Below the pieces are notes generated by a model. It saw only the letters and a program-made list of their open reading frames with translations, had not been told where the DNA came from and did no database searches. From assembly GCA_965234325.1 (NCBI GenBank), contig OZ248407.1, positions 744,001 to 808,000 of the forward strand: a stretch of 64,000 bases of DNA, read 5' to 3'. This stretch comes from Limnohabitans kasalickyi (GTDB lineage: Bacteria; Pseudomonadota; Gammaproteobacteria; Burkholderiales; Burkholderiaceae_C). Shown here in pieces: positions 25,392-34,371 of this stretch. Each line of letters starts with the position of its first letter. Position 1 is the first letter of the stretch. The translations under genes and the position numbers were made by a program.

Positions 25392-26315
25392 TTGTTTGAC
25401 TCCGTGGCCTGGCGCCACAATCATGTGATACCCCCGAATTTACGTGCATCAGACTCGACAGATAAACGCACTTATTGGCAGCGTTTTCGAGAGTTCCTTC
25501 ATCCCGGTCCTGACTCTCGCGAAGAGCTTTTGGTGGCCTTTTCCGACGCAGAAGATAACCAAGTCATTGGTCCCGAGAGCCGCATCATGCTCGAAGGCGT
25601 GCTCCGCATGGCTGATTCAACCGCGGGTGAGGTCATGGTGGCGGCACCACGCATGGATTTGATCAACATCGATGAAGCCATTGATGTCTGCATGCATCAA
25701 GTCATCGACACCGCGCATTCACGCTTTCCTGTTTTTGAAGGCGAGCGAGACAACATCGTCGGTATTTTGCTGGCCAAAGATTTGCTCAAACTTCAACGCT
25801 CCCCTGCGCTTAACTTACGCACCTTGCTGCGCCCCCCTGTCTTTGTGCCCGAAAGCAAAGGCTTGAATGATCTGCTTCGCGAATTTCGAAATACCCGCAA
25901 TCACATGGCCTTGGTTGTGGACGAGTTTGGCCGTATTGCTGGACTCATCACCATTGAGGATGTGCTGGAGCAAATCGTGGGGGAGATCGAGGACGAGTTT
26001 GACCAAGATGATGATGCGGGTGATATTTTTTCCCTGGCTGACCGCACCTTCCGTGTCAGCGGGGACACCGATTTGCAGCGGGTGGCTGAAGCGTTCTCCA
26101 TCACGTTCAAAATGGACGAGGACACCGCCAATGGTGACAATAAGTTTGACACCATTGGCGGCTTTATTGCCCATGCCATGGGGCATGTACCGCGGCGCGA
26201 TGAATTCTTGGATGTCGACGAGCAGCGCTTCGAGGTGATGCACACTAAAGCCGGTGCTGTGAAGTGGTTCAAGGTTTACCCCTCGCCCGTCCAGTCGCAC
26301 ACTCAAGACGACTGA
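25392..26315 (+). CDS. corC: CorC/HlyC-family CBS-domain protein (magnesium/cobalt efflux)
   Basis: CorC-like proteins support Mg/Co efflux and are cytosolic CBS-pair proteins with a C-terminal CorC/HlyC domain. Visible: the acidic CBS region (MVAAPRMDLINIDE to LLAKDLLKL; second CBS around NHMALVVDEFGRIAGLITIEDVLEQIVGEIEDEF) and the C-terminal domain with TIGGFIAHAMGHVPRRDE. There is no DUF21 membrane domain, as in CorC/YbeX. The coordinate start is a TTG; the in-frame GTG at 25425 may be the true start. The stop overlaps lnt (TGATG), as in ybeX-lnt operons. Confidence 0.88.
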   Translation: MFDSVAWRHNHVIPPNLRASDSTDKRTYWQRFREFLHPGPDSREELLVAFSDAEDNQVIGPESRIMLEGVLRMADSTAGEVMVAAPRMDLINIDEAIDVCMHQVIDTAHSRFPVFEGERDNIVGILLAKDLLKLQRSPALNLRTLLRPPVFVPESKGLNDLLREFRNTRNHMALVVDEFGRIAGLITIEDVLEQIVGEIEDEFDQDDDAGDIFSLADRTFRVSGDTDLQRVAEAFSITFKMDEDTANGDNKFDTIGGFIAHAMGHVPRRDEFLDVDEQRFEVMHTKAGAVKWFKVYPSPVQSHTQDD

Positions 26316-27961
26316 TGAGACGTCGCCCAAACGCGCACCGTGGCTCTTTCCCTCGTGTGTGGCTCATCTTAGGATTGATCATCGCTGGCTTGTTGCAAGC
26401 CTTGTCACTAGCCTGGCCCTTATCAGGAGACAGCCAGGGCGTGGCATTGGGTTGGTTACAGATCTTGAGTTTGTCATTGGCAGCCGCATGCGTAGACCGG
26501 TGCGATGAACCCAAAGATGCGTTTTGGTCTATCTGGTGGTTTGCCAGTGCCTGGTTGGTCGGTTGCCTTTGGTGGCTCTTCATTTCCATGAATACCTATG
26601 GCGGCATGCCTGCACTGTTGGCGGGTGCTGCGGTATGGGCACTTTCTGCCAGCTTGGCCTGTTTTTATGGTGCTGCAGCTTGGGTCTACCGGTCAATTCA
26701 AGTGCGTCAACTCGGTGTTTTGAGCAAAGCCAGTACGTTTGCCGTTGTTTGGATGCTGGCAGAAATGGGCCGAGGTACTTTCTTCACGGGGCTGCCATGG
26801 GGGGCAATTGGCTATGCCCACGTGGATGGCATTTTGCAGACCTGGGCATCGTGGTTTGGCGTGTATGGACTGAGTGCGATGGCAGCATTTGTGGCGATGT
26901 TGCTAGGCGCTCAAGGTCAACGTACAAAGTATGCGTGGCGCAGTCGCTTGACGGGTGGGTTACTGGCTTGTGTTGTTACCGTTGTTGGCGTAACGAGTTT
27001 GAATCCCATACCCCTCGCAACACAGGCAGAGGTTTCACCCCCTTTGCGCGTGACCTTGTTGCAAGGCAATGTGCCCCAAGACCTGAAGTTCGGATCCGGT
27101 GTGAGCAAGGCGCTGACGGATTACCGCCAAGCATTGTTGACAAGTCGGGCCGATTTGGTCGTCACACCAGAAACTGCCTTGCCGCTTTTGCCAAGGCAGT
27201 TGCCTGACGGATATTGGCAAGACTTGCAGCAGCACTTCACACAAAGGCAACAAGCTGCGCTCGTTGGTATGCCGTTGGATGCTCCAATGCTTCAGGAGGA
27301 CGCGTTGAACGCTCGTTCGCCCCGGCGCTACACCAATTCAGTCTTGGCCCTGCAACCTCACGTGACGGGCGAGCTGTATCGATACGACAAGCACCATTTG
27401 GTGCCGTTTGGCGAGTTTGTGCCCCCGATGTTTCAATGGTTTGTACGCCTGATGAACATGCCCATGGGCGATTTTTCCCGCGGGGCGGTGGTTCAGCCCT
27501 TGTTCGCTTGGAAGGGCGAGCGGATTGCCCCCAACATTTGCTATGAAGATTTGTTTGGTGAGGAGTTGGCCAAAAGCTTTGCGAACCCCGAGCAAGCGCC
27601 TACTATTTTGGTCAATCTAAGCAACATCGCTTGGTTTGGCGATACGGTGGCCATTGACCAACATCTGAATATTTCCCGTATGAGAGCGATGGAGTTAGGC
27701 CGTCCCATGTTGAGGGCCACAAACACCGGGGCAACAGCCATCATCAATGCCCAGGGTGTGGTCACCCAGAGGCTGCCCAGCGGCGTGCAAGGGGCCTTGA
27801 ATGGGGAGGTTCAAGGAATTCATGGACCGGTGACGTTTTATTCGCGTTGGGTCTCCGCCTGGGGGCTTTGGCCTTTGGTGGCCTTGGCTTTCACCGTGTT
27901 GGCGTTTGTGTCTTGGCTAGGATCACGTGCCAGGCAAGGCAAACGCTATTTCGGCCCGTAA
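26315..27961 (+). CDS. lnt: Apolipoprotein N-acyltransferase
   Basis: Lnt adds the third acyl chain to lipoproteins at the inner membrane. The 548-residue product has about seven membrane segments in the N-terminal half and one at the C-terminus around a periplasmic nitrilase-like domain. The catalytic triad is visible as Glu in VVTPETALPLL (about 286), Lys in YDKHHLVPFGEF (about 359) and Cys in NICYEDLFGEE (about 409). The ATG shares its A with the corC stop, so I chose it over a longer frame inside corC. The pairing with corC is conserved in proteobacteria. Confidence 0.95.
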   Translation: MRRRPNAHRGSFPRVWLILGLIIAGLLQALSLAWPLSGDSQGVALGWLQILSLSLAAACVDRCDEPKDAFWSIWWFASAWLVGCLWWLFISMNTYGGMPALLAGAAVWALSASLACFYGAAAWVYRSIQVRQLGVLSKASTFAVVWMLAEMGRGTFFTGLPWGAIGYAHVDGILQTWASWFGVYGLSAMAAFVAMLLGAQGQRTKYAWRSRLTGGLLACVVTVVGVTSLNPIPLATQAEVSPPLRVTLLQGNVPQDLKFGSGVSKALTDYRQALLTSRADLVVTPETALPLLPRQLPDGYWQDLQQHFTQRQQAALVGMPLDAPMLQEDALNARSPRRYTNSVLALQPHVTGELYRYDKHHLVPFGEFVPPMFQWFVRLMNMPMGDFSRGAVVQPLFAWKGERIAPNICYEDLFGEELAKSFANPEQAPTILVNLSNIAWFGDTVAIDQHLNISRMRAMELGRPMLRATNTGATAIINAQGVVTQRLPSGVQGALNGEVQGIHGPVTFYSRWVSAWGLWPLVALAFTVLAFVSWLGSRARQGKRYFGP

Positions 27962-28016
27962 AATCAAGGGTTTGCAGGCGTCTTGACCTGTTCCTTTTCG
28001 CCAACGCCATGTTGGC

Positions 28017-28931
28017 ATGGGTTTTATGCTGACTTTTCAACAAATCATTCTCAAACTCCAGTCCTATTGGGCCGAGCAAGGCTGCGCCTTGTTGCAACCC
28101 ATTGACATGGAGGTCGGTGCAGGCACCTCGCACACCGCGACGTTCTTGCGCGCCTTAGGCCCAGAGCCATGGAAGGCGGCTTATGTACAACCCAGCCGCC
28201 GTCCCAAAGACGGACGCTATGGCGAGAACCCTAACCGCTTGCAACACTACTACCAATACCAAGTGGTGTTAAAGCCCGCGCCCAGCAACATCTTGGAGCT
28301 GTACTTGGGCTCATTGGAAGCCCTCGGCTTTGATCTTAAGAAAAACGACATTCGTTTCGTCGAAGACGATTGGGAAAACCCAACCTTGGGCGCCTGGGGC
28401 CTGGGTTGGGAAGTTTGGTTGAACGGCATGGAAGTCACGCAGTTCACTTACTTCCAGCAAGTCGGCGGCATCGACTGCAAACCCATCACTGGCGAAATCA
28501 CCTATGGCCTAGAGCGCTTGGCCATGTACCTGCAAGGCGTGGACAACGTCTACAACCTGCAATGGACCGACGGTCTGACGTATGGCGACGTTTACAAACA
28601 AAACGAAGTCGAGCAGTCCACCTACAACTTCGAGCACAGCGACGCTGAGTTCTTGTTCACCGCCTTTGGTGCGCACGAAAAACAAGCGCAACATTTGATG
28701 GGCGCGCAGCTCGCTTTACCTGCCTATGAGCAAGTGCTCAAAGCCGCACACACCTTCAACATGTTGGACGCGCGTGGTGCCATCAGCGTGACTGAGCGTG
28801 CCGCCTACATCGGCCGCATCCGTAACTTGGCACGCGCTGTGGCGCAAAGCTATTACGAGAGCCGCGAGCGTTTGGGCTTTCCCATGGCCCCGCGGGAATG
28901 GGTTGACCAAATGCCGAAGAAGGCCGCTTGA
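28017..28931 (+). CDS. glyQ: Glycine-tRNA ligase alpha subunit
   Basis: Catalytic subunit of the bacterial alpha2beta2 class II glycyl-tRNA synthetase. At about 304 residues it matches the family; the run from FQQIILKLQSYWAEQGC to the end is strongly conserved, including PSRRPKDGRYGENPNRLQHYYQ (motif 2 region) and GEITYGLERLAMYLQ (motif 3 with its arginine). ATG 28026 (MLTFQQ) is an equally possible start. glyS follows closely. Confidence 0.97.
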   Translation: MGFMLTFQQIILKLQSYWAEQGCALLQPIDMEVGAGTSHTATFLRALGPEPWKAAYVQPSRRPKDGRYGENPNRLQHYYQYQVVLKPAPSNILELYLGSLEALGFDLKKNDIRFVEDDWENPTLGAWGLGWEVWLNGMEVTQFTYFQQVGGIDCKPITGEITYGLERLAMYLQGVDNVYNLQWTDGLTYGDVYKQNEVEQSTYNFEHSDAEFLFTAFGAHEKQAQHLMGAQLALPAYEQVLKAAHTFNMLDARGAISVTERAAYIGRIRNLARAVAQSYYESRERLGFPMAPREWVDQMPKKAA

Positions 28932-28948
28932 GCGTAGGACACAAGAAC

Positions 28949-31102
28949 ATGACGACACACAACCTACTCATCGAACTCTTCGTGGAAGAGTTGCCTCCCA
29001 AAGTCTTGGAAAAGCTTGGGCGTGCGTTTTCTGATGTGCTGTTTGAGCAACTCAAAGCCCAAGGCTTGACGGCTGCCGATTCAGCGGTCATAGCCTATGC
29101 ATCACCACGCCGGTTGGCCGCACACATCACCGAAGTGTCTGCCTTGGCTGCTGACAAAGCCGTGCAACAAAAACTCATGCCTGTCACCGTGGGGCTGGAT
29201 GCGAATGGCAACGCCACACCCGCCCTGCTGAAAAAGCTGCAAGCCTTAGGCGCAGGCCCCGAGGCGGTGGCACAACTCAAACGCGCACCCGATGGCAAGG
29301 CAGAGGCCTTGTTTTACGACAGCATCGTCAAAGGTGCGAGCTTGGTCGATGGCCTGCAAAAAGCTTTGAGCGAGGCCATTGCCAAATTGCCGATTCCCAA
29401 AGTGATGAGCTACCAGCTCGAAACCGATTGCGAGTTACCCGGCTGGAGCAGCGTCAACTTTGTTCGACCTGCGCACAGCTTGGTGGCCTTGCATGGCAGC
29501 ACCGTGGTGCCTGTCAAAGCTTTGGGCTTGACCGCGGGCAACAGCACACAAGGTCACCGCTTTGAAGCCCGTGTGTCACCCGTCGTGTTGGCCAATGCCG
29601 ACGTATACGCTGACACGCTTGCTAGAGACGGCGCAGTCATTGCCAGCTTCACAGAGCGTCGCGCTGAAATTGCACGCCAACTCGAAGCCGCCGCTGCCAA
29701 AATTGGCGATGGTGAGGACTTGAAGTCGCACGGCGCGCTCCGGCCGATCGAAGATGCTGCTTTGCTTGATGAAGTCACAGCACTGGTCGAGCGCCCCAAC
29801 GTGTTGGTGTGCGAGTTCGAAAAACAATTCTTAGACGTGCCGCAAGAGTGCCTCATCCTCACGATGAAGGCCAATCAAAAATACTTCCCGTTACTCGACG
29901 CAGCAGGCAAACTGACCCATAAATTCTTGGTGGTCAGCAACATCACACCTGATGATGCCTCCGCCGTGATTGGTGGCAACGAGCGCGTGGTGCGTCCTCG
30001 TTTGGCCGATGCCAAATTCTTCTTTGACCAAGACCGCAAAAAAACACTCGCTTCGCGCGTGGAGGGCTTGGCCAAGGTGGTGTATCACAACAAACTGGGT
30101 ACCCAAGGTGAGCGCACCGACCGCGTGCGCGCCATCGCCAAAGGCATTGCCGCTTTGTTGCCGGACGCCAAAAACGCAGCGTTTGTGTCAGCCGTTGACA
30201 CCACCGCGCAACTGGCCAAAACCGATTTGCTGACTGACATGGTGGGCGAATTCCCCGAATTGCAAGGCATCATGGGCGGCTACTACGCCCGTCATGATGG
30301 ATTGGGCGAAGAGGTGGCGCAAGCCATCGAAGACCACTACAAACCCCGCTTCGCTGGCGACATGTTGCCACGCAACACGGTGGGTGTGGTGGTCGCTTTA
30401 GCCGACAAATTAGAGACCTTGGTGGGCATGTTTGGCATTGGCAACTTGCCCACCGGCGACAAAGACCCGTTCGCTTTGCGTCGTCACGCGCTGGGTGTGG
30501 TGCGCATGTTGAGCGAAGCCAATTTGGATGTGGGCTTGGATGCGTTGATTGCACAAGCCATTCCCGCATTCGGCGACAAGATCACAGACCCCGCAGCAGC
30601 TTTGACCTCGTTCATTTACGACCGCCTCTCAGGCGGCCTGCGCGAGCAAGGCTATTCCGCGCAAGAGGTTGAGGCCGTGCTGGCGCTGCGTCCACAGCGC
30701 TTGAGCGATGTGGCTAAGCGTCTGACCGCTGTGCGCGCCTTTGCCGCGCTGCCTGAAAGCCCCGCTTTAGCGGCAGCCAACAAACGCATCGGTAACGTGC
30801 TGAAAAAAGCAGGCGAGGTGGACGCGCATGTCAACACCGCCTTGTTCAAAGAGGACGCCGAACAAGCGCTGTACGCCGCGATGCAAAAGTTGTTGCCTGA
30901 GTCCGAGGCGCAGTTCAACTCGGGCGACTACACGGCCTCGCTGCAAACCTTGGCCAACTTGCGCTCCCCTGTGGACGCGTTCTTTGATGACGTCATGGTC
31001 AACGCCGAAGAGATGGACTTGCGCCTCAACCGCCAAGGACTCCTCAAAAGCTTGCATCTCGCCATGAACCGTGTGGCCGACTTGTCGTGCTTGGCGACTT
31101 AA
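28949..31102 (+). CDS. glyS: Glycine-tRNA ligase beta subunit
   Basis: The beta subunit contributes tRNA binding. The 717-residue product begins MTTHNLLIELFVEELPPK, the usual GlyS start, and contains the HD-like and C-terminal DALR/anticodon-binding regions (LADKLETLVGMF, KDPFALRRHALGVVR). I trimmed the frame, which is open from 28928, to this ATG because of that conserved start. It lies 17 bases after the glyQ stop. Confidence 0.97.
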   Translation: MTTHNLLIELFVEELPPKVLEKLGRAFSDVLFEQLKAQGLTAADSAVIAYASPRRLAAHITEVSALAADKAVQQKLMPVTVGLDANGNATPALLKKLQALGAGPEAVAQLKRAPDGKAEALFYDSIVKGASLVDGLQKALSEAIAKLPIPKVMSYQLETDCELPGWSSVNFVRPAHSLVALHGSTVVPVKALGLTAGNSTQGHRFEARVSPVVLANADVYADTLARDGAVIASFTERRAEIARQLEAAAAKIGDGEDLKSHGALRPIEDAALLDEVTALVERPNVLVCEFEKQFLDVPQECLILTMKANQKYFPLLDAAGKLTHKFLVVSNITPDDASAVIGGNERVVRPRLADAKFFFDQDRKKTLASRVEGLAKVVYHNKLGTQGERTDRVRAIAKGIAALLPDAKNAAFVSAVDTTAQLAKTDLLTDMVGEFPELQGIMGGYYARHDGLGEEVAQAIEDHYKPRFAGDMLPRNTVGVVVALADKLETLVGMFGIGNLPTGDKDPFALRRHALGVVRMLSEANLDVGLDALIAQAIPAFGDKITDPAAALTSFIYDRLSGGLREQGYSAQEVEAVLALRPQRLSDVAKRLTAVRAFAALPESPALAAANKRIGNVLKKAGEVDAHVNTALFKEDAEQALYAAMQKLLPESEAQFNSGDYTASLQTLANLRSPVDAFFDDVMVNAEEMDLRLNRQGLLKSLHLAMNRVADLSCLAT

Positions 31103-31143
31103 ACCGTGTTTAATGACAGCCTGAAGCACCAGACGCACACCGC

Positions 31144-31752
31144 ATGATCACCAAACTCGTCATCCTCGACCGCGACGGCACCATCAACCAAGACAGCGAC
31201 GATTACGTCAAGTCCGCCGATGAATGGTTGCCCTTGCCGGGGGCACTTGAGGCGGTTGCCCGACTCAACCACGCGGGCTGGCATGTGGTGGTGGCATCTA
31301 ACCAATCGGGCTTGGGTCGCGGTTTGTTTGACGTGGCCGCACTCAACGCCATGCACGCCAAAATGCACAAGCTTTTGGGGGCTGCAGGTGGGCGCATAGA
31401 TGCCGTTTTTTATTGTCCACACAGCCCCGATGAAACCTGCCAGTGCCGCAAACCGGCGCCGGGTTTGTTTGAGCAAATTGGAGAACGTTACGGCATGGAG
31501 TTGACCGGCGTGCACACCGTGGGCGACAGCTTGCGTGACTTACAAGCCGGTGCAGCGGCGGGTTGTACACCGCACTTGGTCTACACGGGAAAAGGCCAAA
31601 AGTTGCGCGGTCAAACATTGCCCGCTGACTTTCCACACAACACGCGCGCGCATGACGACTTAAAGGCCTTTGTCGATTGGCTGTTGGTTCAACCCGAGAC
31701 CAAGGTCAACGCGGGGTATAAAGCCCCGCATCCAACAGGAGCTCACGCATGA
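31144..31752 (+). CDS. gmhB: D-glycero-beta-D-manno-heptose 1,7-bisphosphate 7-phosphatase
   Basis: HAD phosphatase of ADP-heptose (LPS core) synthesis. LDRDGTIN holds the nucleophile Asp9 and acid Asp11; ASNQSG is motif II; KPAPGLF and GDSLRDL are motifs III/IV. The GmhB zinc knuckle is present as CPH...CQC (Cys91, His93, Cys99, Cys101), with a shorter loop than in E. coli. 202 residues. Its stop overlaps the plsC start (ATGA). Confidence 0.92.
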   Translation: MITKLVILDRDGTINQDSDDYVKSADEWLPLPGALEAVARLNHAGWHVVVASNQSGLGRGLFDVAALNAMHAKMHKLLGAAGGRIDAVFYCPHSPDETCQCRKPAPGLFEQIGERYGMELTGVHTVGDSLRDLQAGAAAGCTPHLVYTGKGQKLRGQTLPADFPHNTRAHDDLKAFVDWLLVQPETKVNAGYKAPHPTGAHA

Positions 31753-32498
31753 TGGCCATGATTCGATCGACCGTGCACATGGCGTTCATGTTTGTCACCG
31801 TCATTCCCTTTGCGTTGCTGATTGTCTTGGCTGCTGCTGTTGGACTGCGCGCGGACAAACGTTACGCCATCGCCGCGTATTGGCTCAACCTGAGCATTCA
31901 AGCGGCTCGCGTCATCATGGGCGTGCGCTACCGCATTCAAGGCCAAGGAAATTTGCCTGATGGTGCGACCAGCCCCGCTATTTTGTTGGTCAAGCACCAG
32001 TCTACCTACGAGACGTTTTTGATGCCGGCGATCATGCCGCATGCTTTGGCTTATGTGTTCAAACGTGAGTTGTTGTACGTGCCATTTTTTGGCTGGGCCA
32101 TTGGCTTGCTGGACATGATCCACATCGACCGCAGTCAACGCGCCAAGGCTTTTGGCAAGGTGGTGGAGCAGGGGCAAAAGCTGTTAGCGCAAGGCACATG
32201 GGTCATCATGTTTCCCGAAGGCACGCGCATACCGCGTGGCGAGCGCGGTAACTACAAGAGTGGTGGTGCCCGTTTGGCCATTGCCACGGGTGCCCCTGTG
32301 ATCCCCATTGCCGTTACCTCAGCCAAATGCTGGCCGCGCAAGGCCTTCATCAAGTTTCCAGGTGTGGTAGACGTGTCAATCGGTGCGCCTATTGACAGCG
32401 TGGGCCGCGAAGCGGATGAGCTAACCCGCGAAGTCGAACACTGGATTGAGTCTGAAATGCGTCGCCTCGATCCTGAGGCCTACGTCGCCAAGTCGTGA
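31749..32498 (+). CDS. plsC: 1-acyl-sn-glycerol-3-phosphate acyltransferase
   Basis: PlsC acylates lysophosphatidic acid to phosphatidic acid at the inner membrane. Residues 1-35 form one or two membrane segments. The catalytic block is KHQSTYET with His83, but the canonical HX4D aspartate is glutamate (Glu88). FPEGTR (155-160) and the VIPIAVTSA block are intact. 249 residues, overlapping gmhB by four bases. HX4E occurs in betaproteobacterial relatives as far as I recall, so activity is likely. Confidence 0.92.
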   Translation: MMAMIRSTVHMAFMFVTVIPFALLIVLAAAVGLRADKRYAIAAYWLNLSIQAARVIMGVRYRIQGQGNLPDGATSPAILLVKHQSTYETFLMPAIMPHALAYVFKRELLYVPFFGWAIGLLDMIHIDRSQRAKAFGKVVEQGQKLLAQGTWVIMFPEGTRIPRGERGNYKSGGARLAIATGAPVIPIAVTSAKCWPRKAFIKFPGVVDVSIGAPIDSVGREADELTREVEHWIESEMRRLDPEAYVAKS

Positions 32499-32508
32499 GG
32501 CGACACGC

Positions 32509-33417
32509 ATGAGCCGCTTCATGCAACTCGTGCTTGATTTATTTGAGGCGCCGCCAAGCCATGCTGCGCCACCTGTACCTGCTCTTACGCCGCAACAGCC
32601 GCTGCTGCAAGGGCCGCACCAACCTGCTGAACCCTTGGCGCAAGTGCTGCCCAAAGCGCAGTTCACCCACCCGCGCGCGACGCGTCGGATTTTGCTGGGC
32701 ACCACGGATGTGGCCTATGCCTTTCGCCGTGGCAAACGCCGCACCATTGGCATGGTGGTGGGGCCTGATGGGCTGGAGGTCAGTGCGCCCACGTGGGTAA
32801 CGGTGGGTGAGGTGGAGTCTGCGTTACGTCAAAAAGCCGAATGGATTTCCCGTAAGCTGATTGAAATGGGTGAACGCCATGCGCAAATGGGAGCGCAGCG
32901 CATCGTGTGGTGCGATGGTGTGGTGGTGCCTTATCTGGGCGGACAATTGAAAGTCGTGCTGGATTCCGGCCGCGCTTTGAAAAAGAACAGCGCGCAATTT
33001 GAAGCCGCGTTGCATGACTTGTCACCGCACACCTTGCGCTTGGGCCTGCCGCTGCACGCCACGCCCGAACAAATTCGCGATGCCGTTCAGGCCTGGCTCA
33101 TGCGTCAAGCCAAAGCCTTGTTCACCGAGCGCTTGCACCACTTTGCGCCATTGTTGAATGTGCAGTGGCAGCGCCTATCGCTCAGCAGCGCGGCGACGCG
33201 GTGGGGCAGTGCGAGTTCGAGCGGCGCCATTCGTCTCAACTGGCGATTGGTCCACCACAAACTCGATGTCATTGACTATGTGGTCGCGCATGAGCTGAGC
33301 CATTTGCGGGTGATGGACCACAGTCCGCGTTTTTGGGACACCGTGAAAACGGTCATGCCCGATTACGCCGAACGTCGTCGGGTGCTGAAAAGTGAGGCGT
33401 TGCCGCCTTGGCATTGA
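32509..33417 (+). CDS. YgjP-like M48-type metallopeptidase domain protein
   Basis: The C-terminal half carries the zinc motif HELSHLRVMDHSPRFW (HExxH near residue 261, third ligand His in MDHS) and the upstream LSSAATRWGSASSSGAIRLNW typical of the DUF45/YgjP/SprT-like group. The N-terminal about 60 residues are low-complexity Pro/Gln-rich. I trimmed the frame to ATG 32509 (MSRFMQLVLDLF), which follows plsC by ten bases. The cellular role of this family is unclear; UTP-pyrophosphatase-like and peptidase names are both used. Confidence 0.8.
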   Translation: MSRFMQLVLDLFEAPPSHAAPPVPALTPQQPLLQGPHQPAEPLAQVLPKAQFTHPRATRRILLGTTDVAYAFRRGKRRTIGMVVGPDGLEVSAPTWVTVGEVESALRQKAEWISRKLIEMGERHAQMGAQRIVWCDGVVVPYLGGQLKVVLDSGRALKKNSAQFEAALHDLSPHTLRLGLPLHATPEQIRDAVQAWLMRQAKALFTERLHHFAPLLNVQWQRLSLSSAATRWGSASSSGAIRLNWRLVHHKLDVIDYVVAHELSHLRVMDHSPRFWDTVKTVMPDYAERRRVLKSEALPPWH

Positions 33418-33425
33418 GACGTTTT

Positions 33426-33475
33426 TTGCGCGGCTGAATTTTCCCGTCATAATTGACGTTTACGTAAACGTAAAC
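33426..33475 (+). promoter_or_regulatory. liuR promoter and palindromic operator
   Basis: TTGCGC (33426-33431), 16-base spacer and CATAAT (33448-33453) form a promoter-like pair. Directly after the -10 lies the perfect 14-bp palindrome CGTTTACGTAAACG (33457-33470), followed by TAAAC. A TTTACGTAAA-type palindrome before a MerR-type liuR fits LiuR autoregulation; its position over the start of transcription suggests repression. Confidence 0.6.
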
Positions 33476-33480
33476 ACAAA

Positions 33481-33906
33481 ATGGCCACCATCTATTCCAT
33501 CAGCGACTTGGCACGTGAGTTCGATCTCACTACCCGGGCCATCCGTTTTTACGAAGATATGGGCTTGCTGCAGCCCGAACGCTCCGGCCCCGGGGGGCGC
33601 AACCGCATCTACAGCCACCGCGACCGCACGCGTTTGAAACTCACCTTGCGCGCCAAGCGTTTGGGCTTGTCGCTGACCGAAGCCAAAGACCTGATCGACA
33701 TGTACGACAGCCCACGCGACACGGGCCCACAGTTGCAAAAGTTTCTGGTGGTGCTGGCCGATCACAAACGCCAGCTTGAAGAGCAGATGGCCGAAATTCA
33801 AGCCAACCTTGACGAAGTCAAGGTGCATGAAAAAGAGGCGCGCCACCTGCTCGCCAAGCAAGGCGCGGCGAGCGTAGCCCCAACGAGCAAGACGGCGAAA
33901 GCATGA
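33481..33906 (+). CDS. liuR: MerR-family regulator of leucine/isovalerate degradation (LiuR)
   Basis: A 141-residue MerR-type protein: winged-helix DNA-binding domain at about 4-72 (YSISDLAREFDLTTRAIRFYEDMGLL, then GRNRIYSHRDRTRL), then a dimerising coiled coil at about 85-125. It lacks conserved effector cysteines of metal-sensing MerRs. It stands at the head of the liu genes with a palindrome in its promoter, which is why I call it LiuR rather than a generic MerR. Its stop overlaps the next gene (ATGA). Confidence 0.87.
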   Translation: MATIYSISDLAREFDLTTRAIRFYEDMGLLQPERSGPGGRNRIYSHRDRTRLKLTLRAKRLGLSLTEAKDLIDMYDSPRDTGPQLQKFLVVLADHKRQLEEQMAEIQANLDEVKVHEKEARHLLAKQGAASVAPTSKTAKA

Positions 33907-34352
33907 GCACGACACCTCGTGTGGCGCACCCCGAGTTGCACGCCCGTATCGAAGCCAGCTTTGTGCGTCAAGGCATGATGCGCCACCTCGGCGCTCGTTT
34001 GGTGTCGGTCGCGCCCGGTGAGGTCGAAATCGCTTTGCCCTACTCCGAGCGTGTGACCCAGCAGCAAGGTGGCTACCACGGCGGCGCGATGGGCGCTTTG
34101 GCCGACATTGCTGCAGGCTACGCCGGTCTGACCATGGCCGCTCAAGGGCAAGAAGTGACCACTGTCGAATACAAGATCAACTTTTTGGCCGCGTTTCAAG
34201 GCGGCGAGTTGCGTGCACGTGGCCATGTGGTTCGCGCAGGTAAACGGCTCATCATCACCACGGCCGAGGTCGTGCATCTGAACGACGACGGCGGTGAGTC
34301 GCCTTGCGCCTTGATGCAGCAAACCTTGGCCACCGTCAAACAAAGTTACTGA
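33903..34352 (+). CDS. PaaI-family hotdog-fold thioesterase
   Basis: A 149-residue single hotdog-domain protein. The conserved GGYHGGAMGALADIAAGYAG (about 56-75) is the PaaI-type active-site region with the HGG...D motif. Such enzymes hydrolyse acyl-CoA thioesters and can rescue CoA trapped in dead-end intermediates. Position between liuR and liuA, with a four-base overlap to liuR, suggests it acts on branched acyl-CoAs of this pathway; that is inference. Confidence 0.85.
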   Translation: MSTTPRVAHPELHARIEASFVRQGMMRHLGARLVSVAPGEVEIALPYSERVTQQQGGYHGGAMGALADIAAGYAGLTMAAQGQEVTTVEYKINFLAAFQGGELRARGHVVRAGKRLIITTAEVVHLNDDGGESPCALMQQTLATVKQSY

Positions 34353-34371
34353 GACACACAAGGAGACCTTC

